Source: Fibrobacter sp. UBA4309 (GTDB lineage Bacteria > Fibrobacterota > Fibrobacteria > Fibrobacterales > Fibrobacteraceae). Taken from it: 49,818 bases of DNA. The notes under the pieces were generated by a model. It was not told the origin of the DNA. It was given only the letters and a program-made list of their open reading frames with translations, and ran no database searches. Below, piece after piece: positions 33,240 through 42,288 of this stretch (position 1 is its first letter; every line of letters begins with the position of its first letter). The translations under genes were made by a program, and so were the position numbers. Where the stretch lies: assembly GCF_002395745.1 (NCBI RefSeq), contig NZ_DGUN01000082.1, positions 1 to 49,818 on the forward strand, given 5' to 3'.

Positions 33240-34027
33240 TGCAGATTGAACCGATTGGAATATTTCACGGCGATGCCGTTTACAAGTATGACGCTCCTCG
33301 ACAGGGGCGTCTTTTTGCGGGGCATCCGGGGCGCATTGAGCTTGCTCCGGGCAGGAATTTCGAAACGGCGCTTCGCGATTTGGAAGGCTTTGAACGCATC
33401 TGGGTGATTTTCCAGTTTCACGAGAACGAGGGCTGGCGCCCGACGACGCGGCCGCCCGTGCCAGCTCCGGGACGGGAACGCGTCGGAACTTTTGCAAGCC
33501 GCAGTCCTTACCGCCCGAATCCGATAGGGCTTTCTTGTGTCCGCCTTCTCAAGGTAGACGGACTGACCTTGTACGTAGACGAATCCGATTTGTTGGACGG
33601 TTCTCCCATACTCGATATCAAGCCGTATGTTCCGCTTGCCGATGCGTTTCCGGAGGCAAAGGCCGGCTGGGTCGATGAACAGTCGGCCGAGTCGTGGACT
33701 CTGGAAATGACGGAGTCCTTTGCGGAACAGTGCCGCTGGCTTGCGGAAAACTCCCCGTTCGACCTGGAAAGTTTTGTGCGTGTCCAACTGGTTCGCGGAC
33801 CGTTCGATGTGACGCGAAAACGTATTTCCCTGAACGAAGAAGACTGTTCCGGAGTGCTCGCGTACAGGACTTTCCGTATAAGTTTCCGTTACGACACCCA
33901 GGGAAAGTGTATTTTCTTGGATAGAATTTATTCGGGATATTCCAAGTTGGAATTGGATGATTTTAACGATATTTACGCAGATAAGGCTGTTCACAGGGCG
34001 TTTTTGGCCCGGTTTGACGTGTCGTAG
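33239..34027 (+). CDS. trmO: trmO (tsaA), tRNA t6A37 N6-methyltransferase
   Basis: A 262-residue TrmO/TsaA-family protein that uses SAM to methylate t6A37 of tRNA-Thr. The signature GTFASRSPYRPNPIGLS (83-99) and DGSPILDIKPYVP are present, with a C-terminal domain as in the E. coli protein. The ATG overlaps the preceding lipoprotein stop (TAATG), an unusual coupling of a tRNA-modification gene to a surface protein gene. Confidence 0.9.
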   Translation: MQIEPIGIFHGDAVYKYDAPRQGRLFAGHPGRIELAPGRNFETALRDLEGFERIWVIFQFHENEGWRPTTRPPVPAPGRERVGTFASRSPYRPNPIGLSCVRLLKVDGLTLYVDESDLLDGSPILDIKPYVPLADAFPEAKAGWVDEQSAESWTLEMTESFAEQCRWLAENSPFDLESFVRVQLVRGPFDVTRKRISLNEEDCSGVLAYRTFRISFRYDTQGKCIFLDRIYSGYSKLELDDFNDIYADKAVHRAFLARFDVS

Positions 34028-34114
34028 AACACAAAAAGACAAAATCTCCTTTTAGGCCGATTCTTTTTGGCACGGAAGAATTTATTTTCGTGTAGAATGT
34101 AAGGAGAAAAAACT

Positions 34115-34954
34115 ATGCGTACGACACAGAAGATTCACTGGGCCTGGGCTCTTGTTTTGCCCTTCGCCTTCTTTGTGGCATGCTCTTCGGATTCGTCTGT
34201 CCAGGTATTGACCCCGGACGGCAAAGTCTATGACGAAGATGAGTACGCCTCCCTTGCCGAAAGCGGGATTGTCGATGCGCAAGGGAACATTATCGACGAG
34301 GGCTCTCCTGAGGCTAGAAAAATGTCTTCGAATTCAGCGAAGGCCGAATCCGCCTCGAGCGAAAAGAAGTCTTCGAGCTCCGCCAAGGCCGAGTCCAGTT
34401 CGGACAAGGCAGCGTCTTCGAGCTCCGCCAAGGCCGAGTCCAGTGCAGACAAGGCAGCGTCTTCGAGTTCTGCCAAGGCCGAGTCCAGTGCAGACAAGAC
34501 AACGTCTTCAAGTTCCGAAAAGGTAGACTCCAGCTCGGACAAAGAGGAATCGAGTTCTTCTGAACCGGAATCGAGCAGTGCTGAACCGGGCAAGCAAACG
34601 GTAGCCAATACGGCTGAAGGCGATTTCTCCTTTGGTACAGACGACATGAAGGAGGTTTCCGAGTCTGCTCAGTCCGAGCTTGACAGCCTGAAGCAAATTC
34701 TGGATGAAGGTGGAACTGTAGAGGGCTTCGAAAAGACCGATATGGAATTCAACGAAGAAACATTGCCTGTCGAAGTGTTTGACGAGATGGATATCTTCTG
34801 CTTTACGGGCGAGGGTGAATGGTTGCAGATTACCAAGGAAACGCTCGGCGAGTACATTCCGCATTACAGGAACGATCATGCCTGGGGTAACCTGAGACAT
34901 TTCGATATCAAGTTCATGGATGCCTGCGAGGCAGTCTATATCAGGCACAAATAG
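34115..34954 (+). CDS. Lipoprotein with repetitive serine-rich stalk
   Basis: A 279-residue lipoprotein. The signal ends FFVAC (Cys26). After a short acidic region a stalk (about 70-165) repeats SSSSAKAESS.DKAA, encoded by a 45-base tandem repeat. The C-terminal about 100 residues (DFSFGTDDMKEVSES onward, containing FCFTGEGEWLQITKETLG) form a compact acidic domain I do not recognise. AGGAG lies 8 bases before the ATG. It converges on the Nudix gene with an 8-base gap. Confidence 0.68.
   Translation: MRTTQKIHWAWALVLPFAFFVACSSDSSVQVLTPDGKVYDEDEYASLAESGIVDAQGNIIDEGSPEARKMSSNSAKAESASSEKKSSSSAKAESSSDKAASSSSAKAESSADKAASSSSAKAESSADKTTSSSSEKVDSSSDKEESSSSEPESSSAEPGKQTVANTAEGDFSFGTDDMKEVSESAQSELDSLKQILDEGGTVEGFEKTDMEFNEETLPVEVFDEMDIFCFTGEGEWLQITKETLGEYIPHYRNDHAWGNLRHFDIKFMDACEAVYIRHK
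34367..34505 (+). repeat. 45-bp minisatellite encoding the serine-rich stalk
   Basis: About three tandem copies of a 45-base unit beginning TCTTCGAGCTCCGCCAAGGC, with copies starting near 34369, 34414 and 34459. The length is a multiple of three, so copy change would lengthen or shorten the stalk without changing the frame. Confidence 0.7.
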
Positions 34955-34962
34955 CTAACGGA

Positions 34963-35511
34963 TTATAAAGCACGGGTAGCAAGTTTCCACTTGAAGTAGC
35001 CCGCTATTTGTAGCGGATGGTTGAATGTGCCGTCCGCTATTTTCTTTTGCAATTCTTCGTCGCTCAATTCGCGTGATTCAATATCTTCGTTGCTGTCGAA
35101 GTGCGTACTTCCGCCCTTGACAACATTGTCGATAAAGACGACGTGAAACTTGCCGCGGTGCCTGTCCGGATTCACGGGATAGACTCCTAGGTACTTGACA
35201 TTTTCGTGAGTGCCGCAGAACGCCACTTCTTCCTGTAACTCGCGCAAGGCGGCCTGTTCGGGAGATTCGCCTTTGTCGAGGATCCCGGCAGGGAATTCAA
35301 GTGCGATTTGTCCGGAACCATGACGGTACTGCTCTGTCATGACCCACTTGCCTTCAGCCGTGCGGGCGAGAATCAGTACCCAGTCGGGTTGCCATAGCGT
35401 ATAGAAATCGTCGATGACCTTGCCGTTCGGGAGTTCGCATTTTTCCTTGGCGACTTTCAGCCAGGGGGCATCTACCAGGTATTCTTTATCGAGCTGTTTC
35501 CAGGGTTCCAT
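34963..35511 (-). CDS. Nudix hydrolase (ADP-ribose pyrophosphatase-like)
   Basis: A 182-residue Nudix protein. The Nudix box occupies residues 76-98: G-ILDKG-E-SPEQAAL-REL-Q-EE-V-A-F. All the metal-binding glutamates are kept, but the last Gly of the box is Ala97. FPAGILDKGE upstream and YPVNPDRHRGKFHVVF resemble ADP-ribose pyrophosphatases. The substrate is inferred only. No evident ribosome-binding site precedes the ATG at 35511. Confidence 0.82.
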   Translation of the reverse strand: MEPWKQLDKEYLVDAPWLKVAKEKCELPNGKVIDDFYTLWQPDWVLILARTAEGKWVMTEQYRHGSGQIALEFPAGILDKGESPEQAALRELQEEVAFCGTHENVKYLGVYPVNPDRHRGKFHVVFIDNVVKGGSTHFDSNEDIESRELSDEELQKKIADGTFNHPLQIAGYFKWKLATRAL

Positions 35512-35593
35512 GATGGAGAATGTAGTAAATAGCGGACAAAGTGGAGTGGAATGGTGACCTTAAACACAGCTGCTTCTGAAATTTGACCTGGTT

Positions 35594-35623
35594 TTGGACT
35601 TTTTTTTGAATTGTGTGTATTTT
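35594..35623 (+). promoter_or_regulatory. Candidate promoter for the intact GGDEF gene, implying a leaderless start
   Basis: TTGGAC (35594-35599) and TATTTT (35618-35623) are 18 bases apart. The ATG at 35631 begins 8 bases after the -10 box, where transcription would start. No ribosome-binding site lies between them. Confidence 0.4.
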
Positions 35624-35630
35624 ATCCAAC

Positions 35631-36764
35631 ATGAGCGTTTTTTTGTTTTACATATACGTGAGTCTCGGATGTGCAAGCGTCTTGACGGTTCTTTTGTATA
35701 GTATTCAGAGGCTCCCGACGCCGCAGTTGAAGTTTACACTGTTTTACAGGCTGGTGCTGTGGCATATCCTTTATTTTCTGAGCGACTCTGTTTGGGCGAT
35801 GGTGAATGACGGTATCATCCCGAAGAATACGTTCAGCGTTCTGGCGGTGAACTACTCGAACGCGGCTATTCTGGCAGCACTGTGCTACAGCTGCTTCATT
35901 TATGCGGAAATGAGTACGCGCCCGGAGATGACTCGCATGCAGATTCGCAATCTCCAGGCGAAGTTGCGGATTCCCATTTTGGCGGAGATTGTGCTGCTGT
36001 TCCTTTCGTTCCTGACAATGCCCGATTTCTGGCTGGACGAAAACCTGGAACCGCGCGACCTGTATTACTTCATCTTGGCGTTTATCCCGATTGTCTATAT
36101 CATGGTGGTGACGGTTCGTTGCATAGCCCGCGGCCTCAAGCCGCAGAACCGGCAACACCTTAAGAAGTACCTCATCGTGGCGAGCTATACTCCGGGCTGC
36201 ATCGTCGCGGGCGGGGCGCAAATCCTGTTTTCGCTGACGACCCCGATATTCTGCTTCTGGTGTACGTTGATTATCCTATTTGTCTACCTGAATTCGCAGA
36301 ACCAGCTGATTTCGACGGACCCCTTGACAGGGCTCAATAACCGCAACCAGTTGCAGCGTTACCTGCAGTTGCAGCGCGAGGCGAAAGATACCTTCGTGAT
36401 TATGGTGGACGTGGACCACTTCAAGCAGATTAACGATACTTATGGGCATATCGAAGGAGACAAGGCTCTCATCCTTATTTCGAAGGCTCTCAAGAAGGCT
36501 TGTGGTCGGTTGAAGATGTCGGTATTCCTTTGTCGCTACGGTGGAGACGAATTCCTGATGATTGCACAGACAAAAAAACCGGATGACGTGCTCAAGATCG
36601 TCAGGGATAGCCTGCAAGAAGAAATCGCGAACCGTGAAGGCCCGCAGACTTACTCGATCGAGGTGAGCTTGGGATATGCCCGCTGGGACGGGGACGTGGC
36701 AAACTTCAAGGACTGCGTTGCCCACGCCGACCAGAAGATGTACGAAGACAAGCGCTCCGCTTAA
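35631..36764 (+). CDS. Membrane-bound diguanylate cyclase (intact GGDEF)
   Basis: A 377-residue protein with about seven membrane segments in residues 3-222, then a GGDEF domain (about 225-377). DPLTGLNNR (230-238), VDVDHFKQIND (259-269) and RYGGDEFLM (302-310) are canonical, so c-di-GMP synthesis is expected. No RxxD inhibitory site is visible upstream of the GGDEF. The ATG at 35631 is chosen because the upstream in-frame codons overlap the promoter. Unlike the GGDEF gene at 5170, this one keeps its active site. Confidence 0.9.
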   Translation: MSVFLFYIYVSLGCASVLTVLLYSIQRLPTPQLKFTLFYRLVLWHILYFLSDSVWAMVNDGIIPKNTFSVLAVNYSNAAILAALCYSCFIYAEMSTRPEMTRMQIRNLQAKLRIPILAEIVLLFLSFLTMPDFWLDENLEPRDLYYFILAFIPIVYIMVVTVRCIARGLKPQNRQHLKKYLIVASYTPGCIVAGGAQILFSLTTPIFCFWCTLIILFVYLNSQNQLISTDPLTGLNNRNQLQRYLQLQREAKDTFVIMVDVDHFKQINDTYGHIEGDKALILISKALKKACGRLKMSVFLCRYGGDEFLMIAQTKKPDDVLKIVRDSLQEEIANREGPQTYSIEVSLGYARWDGDVANFKDCVAHADQKMYEDKRSA

Positions 36765-36770
36765 TAGGAA

Positions 36771-36798
36771 TGTGGGGTGTGAAGTGTGAGGTGTTAAC
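36771..36798. repeat. Heptanucleotide array (TGTGRRG type)
   Basis: Units TGTGGGG, TGTGAAG, TGTGAGG and TGTTAAC lie in 7-base register between the convergent GGDEF and MFS genes. The first 13 bases, AATGTGGGGTGTG, recur inverted at the array near 49736-49756. Confidence 0.5.
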
Positions 36799-36820
36799 CG
36801 CAGTTCACGAGATTGATGGT

Positions 36821-36846
36821 TCCTCGGCCTTCGGCCAAGGATGACT
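36821..36846. repeat. REP-like hairpin ending GGATGACT (copy at GGDEF/MFS junction)
   Basis: TCCT-C-GGCC, loop TTC, GGCC-A-AGGA: an 8-bp stem with one C-A mismatch, followed by TGACT. The same mismatch and terminal GGATGACT recur at 49290-49318 and, with a T-C mismatch, at 49692-49720. It abuts the MFS stop codon and may end both convergent transcripts. Confidence 0.55.
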
Positions 36847-38029
36847 AACCTTCCAGCTTATTTCTCAAATAGTGACGGGCCGTCCATGCGAAATACAGAA
36901 CATCGGCGACGACAAGTGCCACGGCGCAGGCGAAAAATACCTGCCGGTGCATGCCGAAGTGCTCGGCCATCGAGCCGCCCACGAGAATGCCGATACCGAT
37001 GCCGATATCCCAGCCGCTGAGGTACGTGCTGTTCGCGGTACCGCGCTGGTCGTGCCGGGCGAGGTTCACGCACATCGTCTGGTAGCCGGGGAAAATGAGC
37101 CCGAGGCTCGTGCCGATAAGGAATGCCGATGCGAAGAACGTGACGGGGGAGTGGCTGAATGCGAGCATGAAGTAGGCGATGATATTCAAGGTCATGCCCG
37201 TGCCCACGAGATGCACGAGGTAGCCCTTGTCTATAAGACGACCGGTCATGATGCGGTTCAAAATTAGCCCTGCGGCGATGAGCGCGTAGAACCAGCCGGA
37301 TCCGCCGATGCCGAGTTCCTTCGCGTAGAGCGCGATGTAGTTGGTGACGGGGCCGTAGGCGAACCCTACGAAGATGAAGTTCGCGAATTGCGGGACGGCG
37401 CGCGTGAGGAAGAACCTGTCGAGCGAAAGCGGTGCGTGAGGCTTCTTTTCTTTCGGGGCGACCTTGAGCGTCTGCACTAGAACAAGTCCGATGACGCACA
37501 GGATAATCGAAATCGCGAAGACGATGGAATCGCCAAAGGCCTCGTACAGAAACATGCCTGTCATGGGGCCCGTGGCAAATGCGAGGTTCACGCTGATGCC
37601 GAAGTAGCCGATGCCTTCGCCGCGACGGCTTGCAGGGAGTGCGTCGATAGCGACCGTGTTGCTTGCGGTCGTAGAAATCCCGAAGCACAGCCCGTGCATA
37701 AAACGCAATACGGCGAGCAGCGGGACGAGCCCGAGCGTCTTGTAACCGACGAAGCAGAGCGTGAACGCGAAGAAGGTCCAAAAGTACAGCGGTTTGCGGC
37801 TGAGCGTGTCGACCAGGAAGCCCGCGAAGGGGCGGCAGGCGAGTGCACCGATAGTGTAGAGCGAAATGACGATGCCCGCCGTCGCATTGTCGGTCTGGAA
37901 CTTCTCGATGATGAACATCGGGAGGATAGGCAGCAACTGGTAGAAGCTGAAGAACAGCAAGAAGTTCGCCGCTGCGCAAGTCGTGAAGTTCCGCGTCCAG
38001 AGAGCCGGTCTTGTATTCGCGTCCGTCAT
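36845..38029 (-). CDS. MFS transporter
   Basis: A 394-residue major facilitator with about 12 hydrophobic segments. The conserved inter-helix 2-3 loop GFLVDTLSRKPLY (about 75-87) fits the G-x-L-[AV]-D-R-x-G-R-[KR] pattern. RFMHGLCFGISTTASNTVAIDALPASRRGEGIGYFG is typical of sugar or drug efflux MFS. The substrate is not predictable. ATG 38029 has AGGATA 9 bases upstream; a TTG two codons earlier is possible. It is divergent from the DUF1007 gene. Confidence 0.88.
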   Translation of the reverse strand: MTDANTRPALWTRNFTTCAAANFLLFFSFYQLLPILPMFIIEKFQTDNATAGIVISLYTIGALACRPFAGFLVDTLSRKPLYFWTFFAFTLCFVGYKTLGLVPLLAVLRFMHGLCFGISTTASNTVAIDALPASRRGEGIGYFGISVNLAFATGPMTGMFLYEAFGDSIVFAISIILCVIGLVLVQTLKVAPKEKKPHAPLSLDRFFLTRAVPQFANFIFVGFAYGPVTNYIALYAKELGIGGSGWFYALIAAGLILNRIMTGRLIDKGYLVHLVGTGMTLNIIAYFMLAFSHSPVTFFASAFLIGTSLGLIFPGYQTMCVNLARHDQRGTANSTYLSGWDIGIGIGILVGGSMAEHFGMHRQVFFACAVALVVADVLYFAWTARHYLRNKLEG

Positions 38030-38144
38030 ATTCAAATATCCTGCCGCAAAGATAGGAATTTTGGGGGACTTTTCAAAGGAAATAAGCTATATTCAAAAAA
38101 CAGGAAAAGTTTATGGCTGTCGCAAACAAGGTGGCGAAGATTTC

Positions 38145-38747
38145 ATGAGTCGGAGTTCAAAAGTGGGCTGTTTGGTCGTCCTGATCTGCTTGCTGTCTTT
38201 CGCCGTTTCGGCGTATGCCCATCCACATGTCTTTGCCGATGTGGGCGTTGTCGCCGAGTTTGACCAGGGCGGCTTTGTCGGGATCCGCAACCATTGGGTG
38301 TACGACGAAATGTACAGTTCGGCCCTGGTTTCGTCTGCGGGACATTCGGGGGGCGGGAGCTTCTCGGATAGGGAGAGCGAGTGGCTCAAGGCGGCCATAT
38401 TGGGACCGATAGCGGAGAAAAACTATTATAACTACGTCCAGGCGGAGGCCTCGTTCCTCAAGGCCGAGGGCATAAGGAATTTCAAGGCGTCGATGAAGGG
38501 TGGAAAGCTCGTGCTGGACTTCTTGGTGGCTTTCTCTGTGCCGGTGGTTTCGGACTATACCATGCTTGTTATCGTGGTGTCGGACCCGACGAACTACATC
38601 CAGATGACGACGGACATGGAAAATGCGGACGTTTCTGCCCCAAAGGGCCTCGAGGTGGAGTTTTTTGCCGACGGATTGGAAGGATTGACCCTCTTTAGGG
38701 GGTTCCGGTCGGAAATCCAGGGACTTTATCTGAGATTTAAGCGTTGA
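38145..38747 (+). CDS. DUF1007-family periplasmic protein
   Basis: A 200-residue protein with a signal peptide (about 1-25, ending VSAYA) and then HPHVFADV, the His-rich start typical of DUF1007 proteins, which often sit beside nickel/cobalt transporters. The rest shows the family's beta-rich layout with W at NHWVYDEMYS. Metal binding by HPH is plausible but inferred, and no metal transporter is adjacent (the divergent MFS is a different class). ATG 38145 starts the signal peptide; longer upstream frames are antisense to the MFS start. Confidence 0.72.
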   Translation: MSRSSKVGCLVVLICLLSFAVSAYAHPHVFADVGVVAEFDQGGFVGIRNHWVYDEMYSSALVSSAGHSGGGSFSDRESEWLKAAILGPIAEKNYYNYVQAEASFLKAEGIRNFKASMKGGKLVLDFLVAFSVPVVSDYTMLVIVVSDPTNYIQMTTDMENADVSAPKGLEVEFFADGLEGLTLFRGFRSEIQGLYLRFKR

Positions 38748-38748
38748 A

Positions 38749-38765
38749 GTGCTATATTTTAGCAC
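38749..38765. promoter_or_regulatory. Small hairpin upstream of the surface operon
   Basis: GTGCTA-TATTT-TAGCAC: 6-bp perfect arms, beginning 2 bases after the DUF1007 stop and 29 bases before the next ATG. It overlaps a TATATT box (38753-38758). It has no T-run after it, so it could be an operator over the -10 region rather than a terminator. Confidence 0.35.
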
Positions 38766-38793
38766 AAATGTAAACAAAAGGGAATAAAAAAGT

Positions 38794-40902
38794 ATGAAAA
38801 TAACAAAGTCACTGTTGGCCTGCGTCCCGGTTGCACTTTTGGTTTCGTGTAACCTGAATTCCTCGGATGAAGGTGCTACCAAGGTCTCTAACTACGAAAA
38901 ACTGCCGAACTGCTCGACCAAGGAGAGCATTTCGGGAAAGAGCCCTGTTGGCGAAAAGGTTTACATAGAGGAAGAAGAATCTACGTACCTTTGCACCGAT
39001 TCCGGTTGGGTCCTGAGTTCCGTGATGGACATGGAAAGCCTGCCTGCGTGCCCCACCAAGCGTGGGACGAACCTGGGTATGAAGATCTATGTCGAAAATG
39101 ACTCGATTTATTACCTGTGCGTAAAATCCGGTTGGACCGAGTCCGATTCTTCGGAAGGAGATGGCGAAATTCCTGTCCCCGAGTTCGATAATAGCTTGGT
39201 GGTTGGCTATGCGAACGCTATCGGACCCTTTGTCGAGGGAGGCCGTGTCGAACTGCGCGAGGCGATCATCAAGACCGGGGATACCCTGGTTGTTTCGGAT
39301 TCCGCCTTTGCCGGAAGCGTTTCGGGCAAGACGGGCTATTTCACGATTCCCGGCGTGACGACCTATTCGAACTTCGGCGTTGTGACTGTCAAGGGCCTGT
39401 TCAAGGACGCTCTGACGGGCGAAGTCTCGGGCGACAGCCTTGAACTTACGGCCTTTGTCGACCTGAATAACGAACTGAAAATAGACGTTTTCGCCAACTT
39501 GCAGTTCGGCCGTATCAAGACCTTGCTTGCCAAGGGATACGAACCGCGCGCAGCCATGGATCTTTCTGAAAAGGAGATTTCTGCGGCGTTCGGCGTCAAG
39601 GAAGGTGACGACATCAGTACGGCCAGGCTGGCAATTGCGTTGCTGCTGCGTTCCAATGTGGACGAGGCTGATTTTGTCGACATGATTGCTTCTCTGACTG
39701 AAGACTTTGCCGACAACGGCGTCTGGGACGACGATGCTTCCCGTACAAGTCTTGCCGATTTCGCCTTCAATATCGAGAATCTCAAGCTGAAGGACGAAGA
39801 TACCGACGAAATCCTGCTGAAGTTGAACGACTACCGCAAAAACCTGGAAGCTTTTGGCATGGACAATGTCCCCGGCTATGAGGAATTCTACAACAAGTTC
39901 TGGGTCGATGCCTATGGCCTTGGAATTTGTGGGAGCGGCCGCCAGGACGTGGTGATGATTAACCAGAACGACAAGAGCGACAGTGCAAGTGCCTATTTCA
40001 CTTGCAGCAACCTCAGCTGGGTTGTGTCGACCGATTTTGAACGCGATACCGTTGGCCTGGGCAATGCTCCCGACGGTACGCTCCACGAGGGTAACGTGGA
40101 TAACGAAAAACTTTACGTTTTCGATACCACGGGATTTGGTGCTGGCCAGACGATCCGCTGGAAAGAAGCCGATTCCATTACCGAGGTTATCGGCAAGGCT
40201 TGTACGGACTACGAAGATGTGGTTTATACGGTCTCGAAGACCAAGGACGAGGATGACAATGAAATCTATTACGGCTGCGTCAACCGCACCTGGTCTGCTG
40301 CCGGCATGTATTCCGCCGAAATCGGTTACATGTGCAATCCGGATGCCAAGAATGTTGTCGAAAAGTTCAAGAAGGACGGAACCGAAACGTACGCCCGTTG
40401 CCACGAAACCAAGATGGAGGATCCTGTCGATGGCTCGGTGAGCTACAGCTATGGCTGGGCTCCCTCCGATGAGGCAAACTATGGTTTGCGCGACCATGAG
40501 TGCGAACCCTACGAGATTGTCAAGAGCGGTTCCAAATACTATTACTGCGAGGATGCCGATAAAGTGAATTACACGGAAGCTACCGAAGACGATGTGGAAC
40601 TTGGCGCATGCCGAAAAGCTTTGGATGGCTCTATCAAGACATACAAGAAAGACGGCGCCGATGTCTACCGTGCCTGTCAGGAAGTGCGCGAAAATACATG
40701 GTCGTGGGCGAATACGAATGAGGACACCTACAAGATAGGCAAGGTCTGTAATGCGGATAGCTTTGGCTCCAACGGAACCATAGGGACGGATTCCTACATT
40801 TGCTCTTGCCGCGTGTATGACACATCCTTGGCTGGTTACAGAAACGCCGTAACGGCTGACGAATGCAATGCTGCTTACCCGTTCCAGTGGATCAAGCAAT
40901 AA
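38794..40902 (+). CDS. Lipoprotein with repeated Cys/Trp modules, first gene of surface operon
   Basis: A 702-residue lipoprotein; the signal ends LLVSC (Cys19). Two short modules of the form LP.C......G..VY......YLC.SGW (about 38-72 and 78-110) open the protein. A middle domain starts VVGYANAIGPFVEGGRVELRE (about 132 onward). C-terminal modules (about 370-700) repeat the pattern Y.C....W.......G..C. The same GPFV domain and modules occur in the operon's third gene, so the two are paralogues. No catalytic motif is seen. AAGGGA lies about 10 bases before the ATG. The next gene starts 18 bases downstream. Confidence 0.7.
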   Translation: MKITKSLLACVPVALLVSCNLNSSDEGATKVSNYEKLPNCSTKESISGKSPVGEKVYIEEEESTYLCTDSGWVLSSVMDMESLPACPTKRGTNLGMKIYVENDSIYYLCVKSGWTESDSSEGDGEIPVPEFDNSLVVGYANAIGPFVEGGRVELREAIIKTGDTLVVSDSAFAGSVSGKTGYFTIPGVTTYSNFGVVTVKGLFKDALTGEVSGDSLELTAFVDLNNELKIDVFANLQFGRIKTLLAKGYEPRAAMDLSEKEISAAFGVKEGDDISTARLAIALLLRSNVDEADFVDMIASLTEDFADNGVWDDDASRTSLADFAFNIENLKLKDEDTDEILLKLNDYRKNLEAFGMDNVPGYEEFYNKFWVDAYGLGICGSGRQDVVMINQNDKSDSASAYFTCSNLSWVVSTDFERDTVGLGNAPDGTLHEGNVDNEKLYVFDTTGFGAGQTIRWKEADSITEVIGKACTDYEDVVYTVSKTKDEDDNEIYYGCVNRTWSAAGMYSAEIGYMCNPDAKNVVEKFKKDGTETYARCHETKMEDPVDGSVSYSYGWAPSDEANYGLRDHECEPYEIVKSGSKYYYCEDADKVNYTEATEDDVELGACRKALDGSIKTYKKDGADVYRACQEVRENTWSWANTNEDTYKIGKVCNADSFGSNGTIGTDSYICSCRVYDTSLAGYRNAVTADECNAAYPFQWIKQ

Positions 40903-40920
40903 GAGAGAGGAGGGTTTATC

Positions 40921-42267
40921 ATGAATTTTAAGAATATGTTTGCAATGACTTTCGTTTGTGCCGCTGTTGCTTTTGCCCAGCAGGCCGCTCCCGCTGCTCC
41001 CGCTACAACCGAAGCTCCGGCTCCTGCGGCACAGCCTGCTGTACAGCAGGATGCCCAGCAGGCCGCTCCCGCCCAGCCCGCTGCAGAACAGGCCGCCGTG
41101 TCGGATTCTACCGCCAAGGAATTGCCGAAGTCCGAAACCAAAGTGGAACAGAAGTCCGAAGAAAAACCGGCTGAACAGGTTGCCGAAGCTCCTGCCAAGG
41201 AAGAACCCGTGAACAAGGGTCCCTTCGACGTACTGCACGGCAATGCCTACAATTCCGTAGGCAACGAGGCTGCCGCGGATAACGTAGATGCGCTCCTTGG
41301 CCGTCCGGACAAGTTCTTTGGCCAGAAGTTCTTCTATATCGAACCGGCTGCCGAACGCGGCGTCGTTTCGCTCGGCAGGTTCTTCGCCGCCATGGACGTT
41401 TCGGGTGATGTCGGCAGGGCCACTGCCGGTTACGCCGCGAAGGGTTTCGGTGCCGAAGTCCGCTTGGGCCTCGGACAGTATGCCATTGAAGGCGACAACG
41501 GCAAGAAGAGCGGTTCCAATGCCGGTGACGACTGGGGCTTTACCGTGTCGAAGGTCTTGGGCAACTTCGTGCTTGCCTTGAATACCGACTGGACCACCTT
41601 TGCCGAAGAAAACAATGTCGAACCCGAGGTGGGCAAGTCTGTCGAAGAGAACTATCGTGACTTGAGCGTGGCACTTTCTTTCTCGAACGCCCCGTCTGCG
41701 GTCAAGCATTTCTGGTCTGCCGGCGTGCAGTTCGTGCGTCATGACAACGAGCAGACTGTCGGCGGAGACGTGAAGAACGAAGATGTCGATTCCCATATTC
41801 GCATTGCCCCGTTCTTTAATTACGGTACTCCGGCTCTGGTGTCGGACCGCGCCCGTTTGCTGCTTGGTTTGAATACGTCGGTTCCGGTCACCATGTACGA
41901 CGATCAGGAACTGATCGATGAAGAAGCCGGCGATACGGTCAAGACGTCCCTCATGGATTTCGGCGTTATGCTCAGCCCGAACATCCTGGGCGAAGTGGCC
42001 GTGATTCCGTCTTTGATGCTCTTTGGACAGGCCTCTTATAACTGGCGCGTGTTCGATTACCGCTCGGGAACGGATGCGACGGATGACGAATATACGGCCA
42101 TGGAAAGCGTCGCCAACCAGGTGACGGCTACGGTCGGCTTGCGTTTCCAGTACCAGAACCTGATCGCTTGCGAATTTGCTTTCGGCGACTCGTTCTTTAC
42201 GGATACCAAGTCCATATTTAACGGCGAAGGCGTGTTCATCAAGTTCGGTGGATTTGTCTATTTCTAA
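40921..42267 (+). CDS. Putative outer-membrane beta-barrel protein, second gene of surface operon
   Basis: A 448-residue protein. A signal peptide (1-19, ending AFA|QQ) is followed by a Pro/Ala/Gln/Glu-rich low-complexity region (about 20-100), then strands alternating hydrophobic and polar residues with a final GGFVYF. The terminal Phe fits the outer-membrane assembly signal. It could anchor or export the lipoproteins encoded on both sides. GGAGGG lies 8 bases before the ATG. No barrel family can be named from sequence alone. Confidence 0.65.
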   Translation: MNFKNMFAMTFVCAAVAFAQQAAPAAPATTEAPAPAAQPAVQQDAQQAAPAQPAAEQAAVSDSTAKELPKSETKVEQKSEEKPAEQVAEAPAKEEPVNKGPFDVLHGNAYNSVGNEAAADNVDALLGRPDKFFGQKFFYIEPAAERGVVSLGRFFAAMDVSGDVGRATAGYAAKGFGAEVRLGLGQYAIEGDNGKKSGSNAGDDWGFTVSKVLGNFVLALNTDWTTFAEENNVEPEVGKSVEENYRDLSVALSFSNAPSAVKHFWSAGVQFVRHDNEQTVGGDVKNEDVDSHIRIAPFFNYGTPALVSDRARLLLGLNTSVPVTMYDDQELIDEEAGDTVKTSLMDFGVMLSPNILGEVAVIPSLMLFGQASYNWRVFDYRSGTDATDDEYTAMESVANQVTATVGLRFQYQNLIACEFAFGDSFFTDTKSIFNGEGVFIKFGGFVYF

Positions 42268-42288
42268 TTGAATGATTCTGGAGTGTCT

